This document shows positions 16,354 to 23,094 of a stretch of DNA of 25,259 nt, piece by piece. Within the stretch, counting starts at the first letter, position 1, and the number at the start of each line of letters is the position of its first letter. The DNA lies in assembly GCA_024683935.1 (NCBI GenBank), contig JAIKXV010000088.1, positions 1-25,259 of the forward strand, given 5' to 3'. A program made the position numbers and the translations under genes. Source of the DNA: Lachnospiraceae bacterium (GTDB lineage Bacteria; Bacillota_A; Clostridia; Lachnospirales; Lachnospiraceae). Under the pieces are notes generated by a model. The model did not search any database. It saw nothing but the letters and a program-made list of their open reading frames with translations, and was not told where the DNA came from.

Positions 16354-16915
16354 TTATCAACTGTCTCCTTATATGATCTGTAATGGATCTGAAGGTGGAT
16401 TTCTTCATCGGAATGATCCTGCTCCACATTCGGATCCCCTGATAGGAATACAGGATCACATCCACGGTTTCGCGGACATCAACATCCTTGAATTCTCCGC
16501 TCTTTACGCCATAACGTATCAGATCGCCCCACTTTTTTTCTCCGATCTTAGTGAAACGATCCATCACATCTGAATCAACGGTTTCTGCATATTCATACAT
16601 CGCAAGACTGAGAGAATCCTCCGGATGCTTCATTTCATCCTCCATAAGAGCAAGGGCGTTCTCTAAAATAGTGACCGCAGAAATTCCTTTTTTAATCTCT
16701 CCATCGAAATCCATTGCTTCCTTTTCATTTAACTTTTCCAGTATTGCTTCAAATAGCTGCTTTGTGCCCGGAAAATGGCTGTATAACCCGCCGCGGCTCA
16801 TATTTGTAACTTCACAAACATCCTTCATTGTCATCTGCTTAAAACCCTTCTCTGCAAAAAGCCCGTATGAAAGTTTTAAGATCATTTCCCTGGTTTTTTC
16901 ACTCTTTTTTGTCAT
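16325..16915 (-). CDS. TetR/AcrR family transcriptional regulator
   Basis: A 196-residue regulator. The N-terminal TetR DNA-binding domain carries the helix-turn-helix in MTMKDVCEVTNMSRGGLYSHFPGTKQLF, followed by an all-alpha ligand-binding region. An in-frame GTG at 16942 would add nine residues, but the AAGGAG ribosome site lies inside that extension, 12 nt before the ATG at 16915, so the ATG is chosen. Two matching inverted repeats in its promoter point to autorepression. It overlaps the GNAT-hydrolase fusion gene by 29 bp, so one transcript presumably carries both. Confidence 0.92.
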   Translation of the reverse strand: MTKKSEKTREMILKLSYGLFAEKGFKQMTMKDVCEVTNMSRGGLYSHFPGTKQLFEAILEKLNEKEAMDFDGEIKKGISAVTILENALALMEDEMKHPEDSLSLAMYEYAETVDSDVMDRFTKIGEKKWGDLIRYGVKSGEFKDVDVRETVDVILYSYQGIRMWSRIIPMKKSTFRSITDHIRRQLINVKINKTKN

Positions 16916-16936
16916 AATTTTCAGCAGCTCCTTTTT

Positions 16937-16950
16937 CGACACCTATGTCG
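16937..16950. promoter_or_regulatory. Second TetR operator, over the transcription start
   Basis: CGACACCTATGTCG is an inverted repeat (CGACA / TGTCG) with the same frame as the operator at 16963-16974. The centres of the two sites are 25 bp apart. It lies at about +1 to +14 of the predicted transcript. Confidence 0.65.
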
Positions 16951-16956
16951 ATTATG

Positions 16957-16985
16957 ATTTTAGACACGCGTGTCGTTTTTGTCAA
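16957..16985 (-). promoter_or_regulatory. Promoter of the TetR operon
   Basis: Minus-strand -35 TTGACA (16985-16980), 17-bp spacer, -10 TAAAAT (16962-16957). The spacer contains the main operator palindrome. Confidence 0.88.
16963..16974. promoter_or_regulatory. Main TetR operator in the promoter spacer
   Basis: GACACGCGTGTC is a perfect 12-bp palindrome lying wholly between the -35 and -10 hexamers, where a bound dimer would block RNA polymerase. Confidence 0.82.
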
Positions 16986-16996
16986 CCCCCTTCCGC

Positions 16997-17032
16997 AAAA
17001 AAAGAGCCGGCACCTGTTACAGCACCGGCTCT
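16997..17032 (-). terminator. Intrinsic terminator of the Dabb / YkvI-like operon
   Basis: On the minus strand AGAGCCGG and CCGGCTCT pair, with additional inner CTGT/ACAG pairing, followed by seven T residues. It lies 31 nt after the transporter stop codon. Confidence 0.92.
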
Positions 17033-17063
17033 GATTTCTGATATTTAATTGTTTTAGAACTTT

Positions 17064-18185
17064 TTACTGTTCCTTGAGCTTTGACCTTACCCAGGTGAAG
17101 GCAGGGATTACAAGTACCGGGATGCCGATGTAACCAACAACGGTTGTACCGGTCCTTAAGAGTGCTGTCATTCCCAGCGCTCCGCCGCTTCCTGCGATAC
17201 CAAGCGCGATAACTGTGATCACAAAGCGTCTCAGCTGCACATTTCCGATAAATGAGAAAAGTGAATCAAAACGTATGCAGGCTGCATAGGAAAGACCCGC
17301 TGTACTGGAAAGAACTGCGAGAGTCATAAGGAGCACATATATTCCTGTGAGCCATTTGAATCCGAGATTTCTGAGGACATAAAGAACAGGAACATTTTCC
17401 ACACCCTTTACGATATCTACCACATTTGAGTAGCTGTAAAGCATGAATGCAAGGGAGATCATCAGTATAACGGTTACAATGTAGCCCGCAGCAATTGCTT
17501 TCTTTGTGGCAGCCCGGTCTTCAAGGAGATCAGCTACTGACATAACATTGAAGACGATCGTGGACTGGAAGCAGCCATAGAGAATTCCGTCAAGCACTGC
17601 GGATACTATGGAAGGATCTTCAGCATTTACATTGTTGTTGGCAAGCGCACCGGGGAGGTCATACTGGCCGAATGCAAAGGACATGACCGTGATCAGGATA
17701 ACCACAAATACGATGGCATACATCATATATTTTGATGAAAGTGACAGCAGCTTGGAGCCGTAGAGGCAGAGCAGCGCTGATACTACGATGGTAAAAGCAG
17801 CGCCTATGATGATAGGCACTCCCAGCTGTTTATTCAGAATAGTGTATTCTCCCGATACAGCAAGTCCGCCCGCGCACAGAAGCGTCATCAGGAAAGTGAT
17901 ATCATAAAGAATGCTCATGATAAAACCGCCCTTTTCGCCGAAGCAGGCCATGGCAAAGGGCTTGTATCCTCTGGCGTTGTGGCTTCTCGCATATTCTGTC
18001 ATAAAGTACATGACTCCGCCTGTAACCAGCATGGCGATAAGAGGCATAAAGACCCCGACTATACCGTGCTTAACGTAATAAGTGGTGCTGAATGCGCCTG
18101 TGGCGAAGCCCGGTCCGAAATGTCCTCCAAGCCATACGGCGGCAACGCCAAGATAAGATGCTGCAAAAATACTCTTCTTTTTCAT
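17064..18185 (-). CDS. YkvI-like APC-superfamily membrane transporter
   Basis: A 373-residue integral membrane protein with about ten hydrophobic helices. The N-terminal helix has the unwound-helix motif GGHFGPGFATG (20-30), as in YkvI-type members of the LeuT/APC fold, where the first helix carries substrate and ion sites. AAGGAGG overlaps the stop of the preceding Dabb gene, 11 nt upstream, so the two are one operon. A T-box leader upstream makes uptake or export of an amino acid, or of a related compound, the best guess; the specific amino acid was not resolved. Ends in a cytoplasmic basic tail. Confidence 0.85.
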   Translation of the reverse strand: MKKKSIFAASYLGVAAVWLGGHFGPGFATGAFSTTYYVKHGIVGVFMPLIAMLVTGGVMYFMTEYARSHNARGYKPFAMACFGEKGGFIMSILYDITFLMTLLCAGGLAVSGEYTILNKQLGVPIIIGAAFTIVVSALLCLYGSKLLSLSSKYMMYAIVFVVILITVMSFAFGQYDLPGALANNNVNAEDPSIVSAVLDGILYGCFQSTIVFNVMSVADLLEDRAATKKAIAAGYIVTVILMISLAFMLYSYSNVVDIVKGVENVPVLYVLRNLGFKWLTGIYVLLMTLAVLSSTAGLSYAACIRFDSLFSFIGNVQLRRFVITVIALGIAGSGGALGMTALLRTGTTVVGYIGIPVLVIPAFTWVRSKLKEQ

Positions 18186-18196
18186 TGTTCTCCTCC

Positions 18197-18484
18197 TTAT
18201 TCGTGGTCAAATGAAATTCTTGACACAACTTCGTTTTTCAGATCCTCTGCCATCTTAAGATGCAGGGGATGGGTGAGGTATGACTGCAGTTGTTCCGGAC
18301 TGTCAAGCCTGATCTCTGCCATAATGTCAGCATTGGAATCGCGGTCCACCGTGTTCCTGTGAACCACCGGGTCATGCAGGAAATAAAGCTCCCTGTCCAG
18401 CGATACATAGGTATCTCGCACAGTCTTCTCAATGGAATCCAGGTCTGCGTTTTCTTTGAACTTCAGTAATACATAGTGTTTCAT
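18197..18484 (-). CDS. Dabb (stress-responsive alpha/beta barrel) domain protein
   Basis: A 95-residue single-domain ferredoxin-like protein. It begins MKHYVLLKFKENAD and contains FLHDPVVHRNTVDRDSNADIM and LDSPEQLQSYLTHPLH, the pattern of Dabb proteins that form dimeric barrels. The start is the ATG at 18484, with AAGGAGG about 5 nt before it. A longer in-frame reading would run back through the T-box terminator and is not real. It is the first gene after the T-box leader and is coupled to the YkvI-like transporter. Enzymatic role unknown; some Dabb proteins are stress proteins and related folds act as monooxygenases or cyclases. Confidence 0.88.
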   Translation of the reverse strand: MKHYVLLKFKENADLDSIEKTVRDTYVSLDRELYFLHDPVVHRNTVDRDSNADIMAEIRLDSPEQLQSYLTHPLHLKMAEDLKNEVVSRISFDHE

Positions 18485-18514
18485 ACACACCTCCTTTTTG
18501 ATCTGCCGTAAAAC

Positions 18515-18551
18515 AAAAAAGTCCTCGACAGAATGATCTTCTGTCAAGGAC
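18515..18551 (-). terminator. T-box leader terminator
   Basis: On the minus strand GTCCTTGACAGAA and TTCTGTCGAGGAC form a 13-bp stem (one G-T/mismatch position) followed by TTTTTT. The 5' arm can instead take part in the antiterminator with the T-box sequence. Confidence 0.92.
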
Positions 18552-18820
18552 GAATAATTTACTATCCGCGGTGCCACCTTGATTCACGGTATGAACCGTA
18601 CTCTCCGGGATACTATCATATCCCCGGCAACTAACGTATGCCCTACGTCATGGATACTCGGCAAAACCTTTCCCCATGCCCTCAGCGGCCCATATAAGGA
18701 GTTCTTTCTCTCCACGCATCCCTCATACCATCCGGCTCTCACCGTCCCGGACTCGCTATGGAATTTTTCCGGCGATAAGACACTTTTTCTTCCGCTTCAT
18801 CGGTTTACTCTATTAAATTA
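18515..18820 (-). promoter_or_regulatory. T-box riboswitch leader
   Basis: A tRNA-sensing transcription attenuator of about 305 nt. The conserved T-box AAGGTGGCACCGCG lies at 18580-18567, just before the terminator hairpin. Stem I is recognisable: an AGCGAG bulge next to CCAT/ATGG pairing, and an apical TCCGG/CCGGA stem holding GACGGTGAGAG, with TCTTAT/ATGAGG below. Stem III is the CCGGGGATA / TATCCCGG hairpin (about 18605-18627). The specifier lies in or near GGATGCGTGG on the 3' side of stem I, but the codon could not be fixed by hand. Uncharged cognate tRNA should allow expression of the Dabb and transporter genes. Confidence 0.95.
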
Positions 18821-18826
18821 TTTCGC

Positions 18827-18855
18827 AGTATACTATCATTTTTTCTGTCTGTCAA
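18827..18855 (-). promoter_or_regulatory. Promoter of the T-box operon
   Basis: Minus-strand -35 TTGACA (18855-18850), 17-bp spacer, -10 TATACT (18832-18827); the start near 18820 begins the T-box leader. Confidence 0.88.
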
Positions 18856-18897
18856 ATACTCCGGGGGTGGTCCGGGGGGACGGGGTTTACGGTTCAT

Positions 18898-18933
18898 TGA
18901 AAATCCCGGCAACACCGAAAAGGATGCCGGGAT
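18898..18933 (-). repeat. 36-nt palindromic hairpin, copy 1 (probable terminator)
   Basis: ATCCCGGC (18903-18910) pairs with GCCGGGAT (18926-18933). On the minus strand the hairpin is followed by TTTTCA, and it lies 12 nt after the transglutaminase-like gene stop. It matches a second copy at 20527-20562 at 32 of 36 positions, including the loop ACCGAAAAG. Confidence 0.8.
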
Positions 18934-18944
18934 AAATGATCGCA

Positions 18945-20444
18945 TCAGTACACCGTGATATCGTGTGAAATAACATAATACCCGCCCTGCAGCTTTGTGG
19001 CATTACAGGAGACGTTTGCTGTGGTGCCGCCGATTTCCTTTAGAACCTTTTCCAGCACCCGGTTTTTTATTTCCGAATTATCATATGCTGTTTTGCACTC
19101 ATCCATGATCTCTTCTCCTATCACCATGGAAAGGGTATGGTGTCCTTTTCCAAGCCGGACAATACTTTCATACAATTCGTCATAGTAAAGATTCATGTCA
19201 CGGATGACATCTTTTTCCGAAAAACCGTATTCCTCAAGGGAAGACCCGTTTTCAGGCTCTGCCGGTTCTTCTTTTACCTCTTCAAGATTGCCGTATTTCG
19301 TGCCGTTACAGGGCGGAAGGTAAACGGACAGGCTTTTCCGTATGTGAGTACTGCCAAAATCCCGGTCTGTTTTATTAAACCAATCGTAAGTATAAGGTTC
19401 ATCCGTACCTGTATCATCCCAGGTCACATCCACATTGTAATATTCCCCATCAAGCCTGATGATATTCCAGCCATGGGGTTCTCCGGCATAACCGGTACAC
19501 AGGTAGCAGGGGATTCCCATCCGGGTCAGAATATAGGAAAAGGATCTTGCATATCCGGCGCAAACCGTACTATTCATGACAAGACCGCTGTATGCGCTCT
19601 GATCCAGGGGATTCCTCTTATATTCAAAAAGCTCTGACAGCCGGTTATGGACGTACTTTTCCTTTTCATAGTCGCTGCCGCCGGCTTCCGAAATAATCCT
19701 ATCTGCAGCAGAAAGAAATTCCGACCGGGAAGCCTCTATGTTTTCAGCTGTATCATTATAAAAAAGATCAAGTTCAATGAAATCCCCGTTTTTCCGGTAG
19801 ATCGTGCGGTATTCCGTATCAACCCAGAAGAGCTCCGGATGGTCATTAAAAACCGCTTCAAAAGCGCTGTCAATTCGTCTCCCTGTCATCAGCCTGTCAA
19901 TGGATCTGAATGAAGGATTGAGCTCATTGATATTTGCGTAGATCTGGCGGTACAGAGCCTTTCCCCTGTCATCCAGCATGGCATAGTAGGGATAAAATTC
20001 CGGATCAAAAGAAAACTCATCCCCGGTGGGACCGGTTGAAAGCTCCTCTTCGATCCTGTCCGCTTCCTCGTCAGAAACCGTCTTCTCCTGTACTGTTATC
20101 TTTTCATATCCGGTTTTATCCGAAAGACCTTCCGGGACCTTTATGTCCGCTTCCGCAGGAGGAATATAGTCCATGGGAACAGCTGCGTCCACCCCGTCAG
20201 TATCAGCATCTTCCACGCTTTCTTCCATATCGTTCTGAACTGCAGCAGCACTTTCATCCGGGTTGTTAACCGGAGCGGATTCAGTACTGTCCACATCAGC
20301 CGAAACCACCTCGGGGGCTTTATTTAATTTATCCTTGAGAAAAGCAGCAAAATCGGGATTAACTGCATATAGAGAAATAACCGCCGTGAGCAGTGCAAGT
20401 AAGAGCATCAATATTCCGATAAAAAAGATCTGTAGTTTTTTCAT
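18945..20444 (-). CDS. Secreted/membrane-anchored transglutaminase-like cysteine protease-fold protein
   Basis: A 499-residue protein. An uncleaved signal or anchor helix (about 6-27) is followed by an acidic, Ala/Pro-rich linker (about 45-105). An uncharacterised mixed region (145-255) precedes a transglutaminase-like core. Its triad is C295 (NSTVCAGYARSF), H324 (EPHGWNIIRLDGEYYNVD) and D339 (NVDVTWDD). The C-terminal 120 residues are mostly helical and contain no known motif. The protein acts outside the cell, probably on cell-wall peptides or proteins, but bacterial members include both hydrolases and non-enzymatic forms. The ribosome site is weak. The gene is bracketed by two near-identical hairpins. 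Confidence 0.85.
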   Translation of the reverse strand: MKKLQIFFIGILMLLLALLTAVISLYAVNPDFAAFLKDKLNKAPEVVSADVDSTESAPVNNPDESAAAVQNDMEESVEDADTDGVDAAVPMDYIPPAEADIKVPEGLSDKTGYEKITVQEKTVSDEEADRIEEELSTGPTGDEFSFDPEFYPYYAMLDDRGKALYRQIYANINELNPSFRSIDRLMTGRRIDSAFEAVFNDHPELFWVDTEYRTIYRKNGDFIELDLFYNDTAENIEASRSEFLSAADRIISEAGGSDYEKEKYVHNRLSELFEYKRNPLDQSAYSGLVMNSTVCAGYARSFSYILTRMGIPCYLCTGYAGEPHGWNIIRLDGEYYNVDVTWDDTGTDEPYTYDWFNKTDRDFGSTHIRKSLSVYLPPCNGTKYGNLEEVKEEPAEPENGSSLEEYGFSEKDVIRDMNLYYDELYESIVRLGKGHHTLSMVIGEEIMDECKTAYDNSEIKNRVLEKVLKEIGGTTANVSCNATKLQGGYYVISHDITVY

Positions 20445-20526
20445 TTGTCTATACCGGTTACCCGAAAACCAAATACACCCTATAAATACATTCTATTTGT
20501 GAAGAAGCGGGTTTTCTTCTTCCGGA

Positions 20527-20562
20527 TGAAAATCCCGGCCATACCGAAAAGTACGCCGGGAT
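20527..20562 (-). repeat. 36-nt palindromic hairpin, copy 2
   Basis: ATCCCGGC (20532-20539) pairs with GCCGGGAT (20555-20562). On the minus strand it is followed by TTTTCA. It lies after the double-glycine-leader gene but also downstream of the promoter at 20587-20614. It may therefore be a terminator for one gene, an attenuator in the leader of the next, or a dispersed repeat. Confidence 0.75.
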
Positions 20563-20586
20563 GTACGAAAACCATATTTTCAGTCT

Positions 20587-20614
20587 ATTATATCACGCAG
20601 CTTTTGCCTGTCAC
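20587..20614 (-). promoter_or_regulatory. Probable promoter of the transglutaminase-like gene
   Basis: Minus-strand -35 GTGACA (20614-20609), 16-bp spacer, -10 TATAAT (20592-20587), with TG one base upstream of the -10 (extended). The start near 20580 leaves a leader of about 135 nt that includes the copy 2 hairpin. Confidence 0.6.
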
Positions 20615-20676
20615 CTGAATTTTATATTAATACTGCCCCCTAAGTAAATGGTTGATTATACTGCCTCTATTGCCTG

Positions 20677-20946
20677 TCAATCCGGGAAATCCACGATATC
20701 CCATTTGCCCATTCCTACAAATTCAACCTTGACTCTTGTTCCGGGCTCCATCACTTTACCGATTGCATAATACTTAGCAACTATCTTTTTCCCGTCATTC
20801 AGAGTAACATTCCAGCAATTCATGTGGTAGTTTTCAAAGAATCCGGTCACCACTCCGTATTCATAACGGGGACGACTGCTGTTCTCTCCGCCTGCTGCAT
20901 CAGCCATCATCTCATCACTAAGTTCTATATTCTTATTATCAGCCAT
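20677..20946 (-). CDS. Small protein with bacteriocin-type double-glycine leader and OB-like core
   Basis: An 89-residue protein. Residues 1-20 end in ELSDEMMADAAGG, matching the LSxxEMxxAxGG double-glycine leaders cut and exported by C39-peptidase ABC transporters. The remaining 69 residues do not look like a bacteriocin. They form a beta-rich stretch with GVVTGFFENYHMNCWNVTL, NDGKKIVAKYYAIGK and GTRVKVEFVGMGKWDIVDF, a spacing reminiscent of small OB folds such as IF-1 (inference from pattern only). One Cys (C44). AAGGAGG is well placed before the ATG. No maturation or export gene lies nearby; it diverges from the glycosyltransferase operon. Confidence 0.85.
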   Translation of the reverse strand: MADNKNIELSDEMMADAAGGENSSRPRYEYGVVTGFFENYHMNCWNVTLNDGKKIVAKYYAIGKVMEPGTRVKVEFVGMGKWDIVDFPD

Positions 20947-21093
20947 TGTCTTATCCTCCTTTGGAAGTGATCTGCCTGTTTGAATACATATACGGCTTTA
21001 TTTTGCAGAAGGGCACCGTAATGGTATATTCGGTCGGTTTTCATGTCTATCCGGCAAAACCCGGAATTACTTTTGTCATTTTCTATACCTTTA

Positions 21094-21122
21094 TTGACCT
21101 GAAAATACGATTTTTGTACAAT
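21094..21122 (+). promoter_or_regulatory. Promoter of the glycosyltransferase-STAS-phosphatase operon
   Basis: -35 TTGACC (21094-21099), 17-bp spacer, -10 TACAAT (21117-21122). The start near 21129 gives a 5' UTR of about 140 nt. Confidence 0.8.
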
Positions 21123-21128
21123 TCACCA

Positions 21129-21269
21129 TATATAGTTTATGCAACGCAAATGATAGCGTCTCATAAATCCCGCTTCGCCGGACAGATTGCTGCGAAACCT
21201 GCTAAAGTCCGGTATTGAAACACTTGATGTATTTCAATACCTGTAGATATAAGGAGGCAGCAAGCTTTC
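21129..21269 (+). other. Structured 5' untranslated leader
   Basis: A long leader with three potential helices. They are TTTATG/CATAAA (21136-21141, 21162-21167) enclosing ACGC/GCGT; CCGGAC/GTCCGG (21178-21183, 21207-21212); and the 10-bp hairpin at 21211-21241. The last two share G21211-G21212. AAGGAGG (about 21252-21258) follows. It does not match a riboswitch class that I can recognise. The rest of the divergent spacer, 20947-21093, shows no gene or clear element. Confidence 0.5.
21211..21241. promoter_or_regulatory. 10-bp perfect inverted repeat before the first operon gene
   Basis: GGTATTGAAA (21211-21220) and TTTCAATACC (21232-21241) are perfectly complementary across an 11-nt loop. 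There is no T run after it, and it ends about 11 nt before the ribosome site. It may be an operator for a dimeric regulator or an mRNA hairpin. Confidence 0.65.
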
Positions 21270-21590
21270 ATGATTACAATTGATTCAAAAATCCCGGAAA
21301 TGAAGACCAGGAGGCTCAGCATCACTCACGGTGAGGATGTGTTTCTAAGAGCCAGAGATATGTATGCCGCCAATCCGCCGATTCGAAAACTGCCTTACTA
21401 CCTTTTACACATGGAGCTCCTCATGCTTCTGGCCTTTGCCTTTGGCATCATGGACGATTTAAGCAATATCGGGCCGGCCCTGCTCGGTAAGCTGTTTGCG
21501 GTCTTTGTGATAACCCTTGGGATCTGCACCCTGTGGGCAATCGGCGAAAACAAGATCAAAGAGAAGAAGTGGAAATCAGTTAAGAAATAA
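21270..21590 (+). CDS. Small two-helix membrane protein, function unknown
   Basis: A 106-residue protein not matched to any family. The first 40 residues are polar and cytoplasm-like (MKTRRLSITHGEDVFLRARDMY). TM helices lie at about 43-61 and 68-92, joined by a short acidic turn (MDDLSNIG), and a strongly basic tail (NKIKEKKWKSVKK) follows, so both ends should face the cytoplasm. AAGGAGG lies about 12 nt before the ATG. It is the first gene of the operon, 15 nt before the glycosyltransferase gene. A role as membrane anchor or partner for the next protein is inferred from position only. Confidence 0.75.
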   Translation: MITIDSKIPEMKTRRLSITHGEDVFLRARDMYAANPPIRKLPYYLLHMELLMLLAFAFGIMDDLSNIGPALLGKLFAVFVITLGICTLWAIGENKIKEKKWKSVKK

Positions 21591-21605
21591 TAAAAGGAGA
21601 ACGGC

Positions 21606-23081
21606 ATGATCCGACTGTTTACGGAAGAAGAATGTACGGCCACGGCAAGGATGGGATTAACGCACAGTCCGTCCGTTTTTGACGAGGCCAGAGAATTTTA
21701 TAAGTACAATGAAACCATGCGGAATGACTATATCCGGGTCACCAATGGGAAGGATAATAATACGATGTATTATCTGCATTGGGAAACCAATTACGGAAAC
21801 TTTCATCCCGAGATGGTCTACATCAATGAATTTTGGGATTACACGATGGATGACCCCGGAATGGATTTTGAGCTCATCGAGCGCGGATCGGTATTTCTCA
21901 TTGAGGAGTTTAATGAGTATTCGTTTTTCATTGCGAGGATGATCCGGTCGTATTTTCCGGATAAATTTATCTTCTTTCTGGACAAAAAAGCGTCGCTTTT
22001 TTTTGAGGAAAGCGACTGTCTTCATATTTTATCTTCCTATGCCGAGTTTTATAACAAATACCAGTTTTTCATAAGAAAGACCGTTATTCGGATCAACTCG
22101 GACAAGGAATTTTATTTTGACAGCAAGATCATGGTGGAAAAACGGTATTCCACAAACCATATCATGACCAGTATCTTCTGGTCCGCAAACCGGATCCGTT
22201 CCGGCGATCTGCATCCGGACAAGACCTTCTATCTCATCAAGAATAAGCTTGGCATGGAAGGCCTGGTGGACATGATCAAGTTCGCTCTGTTCCGGGCGGA
22301 CATGGCAAAGCATAAAAAGGGAAGGCTCATTCCTGTGGTGGATCAGGGCGGCCCGGGAGATGCCAATCAGTTCGACGGCGGAAGCGGAGAAAACGTCTGG
22401 ACCATGTTTTTCGAACAGCTGACGGATATCCCGATCGATGAGGTGTACAGAAGCAGAAACGTGATCCTTGCGCAGGAACGACAGCTGTATTTCAATCCTT
22501 ACGTGCTCGAGCGGTTTTATTTTGCGGATTGGGCGGAGCTGTTTAGGAAATATCTCCGATTTAATAAATCGACCATGGAGTTTATCAGAAAGCTGGAAGA
22601 TGAGATCACGCCGGAAAATCCGGGAAGGATCCTCGGCGTCGTCGGAAGAGGAACGGATTATAATTCCAGTCTGGTGGAAGGGTTCTTAGGGACGCCTCTG
22701 ACCGGAGAAATGATCCTTGAAAAAACGGAGGGACTCGTAAAAGAACACGGCTTTGATACCGTCTTCCTTGCCACGGAGGATGCCCATGTGTTTGACGTAT
22801 TTATGAACAGCCCGCTGAAGGATAAGATATACTTCGTTCCGCAGAACCGCATCGACTATGTCGATGAAAACAATAACGACAAATTTTTGGTGGACATCTA
22901 TGCGCAGCGTGAGAGAGATAGTAAGTTCGAGACATTAAAGTATCTTACGATCCTTTATATTTTGTCCAAATGCAACGCTCTTGCCGCAACCGTTTCCTGC
23001 GGAGCCTATCTCTTCGCGGAAGCGTTAAATAACCACAAATATGAATTCTGCATTGCCTATGCGGACACAAATCAAAAGTGA
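21606..23081 (+). CDS. Fucosyltransferase-like (GT23/NodZ-type) glycosyltransferase
   Basis: A 491-residue cytoplasmic protein with no TM. The C-terminal part resembles alpha-1,6- and O-fucosyltransferases: ILGVVGRGTDY (342-352) supplies the R-x-T-D donor-binding Arg, TVFLATEDAHVFDVF (385-399) is the xxATDD-like strand, VPQNR (411-415) follows, and LSKCNALAATVSCGAYLFAEALN (453-475) is the final donor-site helix. Upstream, GENVWTMFFEQ (261-271) recurs in related bacterial polysaccharide proteins. The N-terminal ~230 residues are unfamiliar. Transfer of a nucleotide-sugar residue to an envelope glycan is likely; donor and acceptor are unknown. AAAAGGAG lies 6 nt before the ATG. It is co-transcribed with STAS and phosphatase genes. 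Confidence 0.75.
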   Translation: MIRLFTEEECTATARMGLTHSPSVFDEAREFYKYNETMRNDYIRVTNGKDNNTMYYLHWETNYGNFHPEMVYINEFWDYTMDDPGMDFELIERGSVFLIEEFNEYSFFIARMIRSYFPDKFIFFLDKKASLFFEESDCLHILSSYAEFYNKYQFFIRKTVIRINSDKEFYFDSKIMVEKRYSTNHIMTSIFWSANRIRSGDLHPDKTFYLIKNKLGMEGLVDMIKFALFRADMAKHKKGRLIPVVDQGGPGDANQFDGGSGENVWTMFFEQLTDIPIDEVYRSRNVILAQERQLYFNPYVLERFYFADWAELFRKYLRFNKSTMEFIRKLEDEITPENPGRILGVVGRGTDYNSSLVEGFLGTPLTGEMILEKTEGLVKEHGFDTVFLATEDAHVFDVFMNSPLKDKIYFVPQNRIDYVDENNNDKFLVDIYAQRERDSKFETLKYLTILYILSKCNALAATVSCGAYLFAEALNNHKYEFCIAYADTNQK

Positions 23082-23094
23082 AAAGGAGTTTGAG

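Noticed and set aside
16916..16942. GTG start adding nine residues to the TetR regulator
   Set aside because: The AAGGAG ribosome site for the ATG at 16915 lies inside this extension, and the GTG has none of its own.
18485..18577. N-terminal extension of the Dabb protein
   Set aside because: It would be translated from the T-box antiterminator and terminator region; the ATG at 18484 has a strong ribosome site.
20655..20680. TTGACA/TATAAT promoter on the minus strand
   Set aside because: The spacer is only 14 bp and the -35 overlaps the stop codon; the 16-bp-spaced promoter at 20587-20614 is better.
21129..21215. Cyclic di-GMP class I (GEMM) riboswitch in the operon leader
   Set aside because: TGCTGCGAAACCTGCTAAAG recalls part of the motif, but the 5' GGCAAACC strand and GAAA tetraloop-receptor arrangement are missing.
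20946..21218. Plus-strand open frame of 90 codons in the divergent spacer
   Set aside because: It lacks a ribosome site, overlaps the promoter and structured leader of the next operon, and has no recognisable protein pattern.
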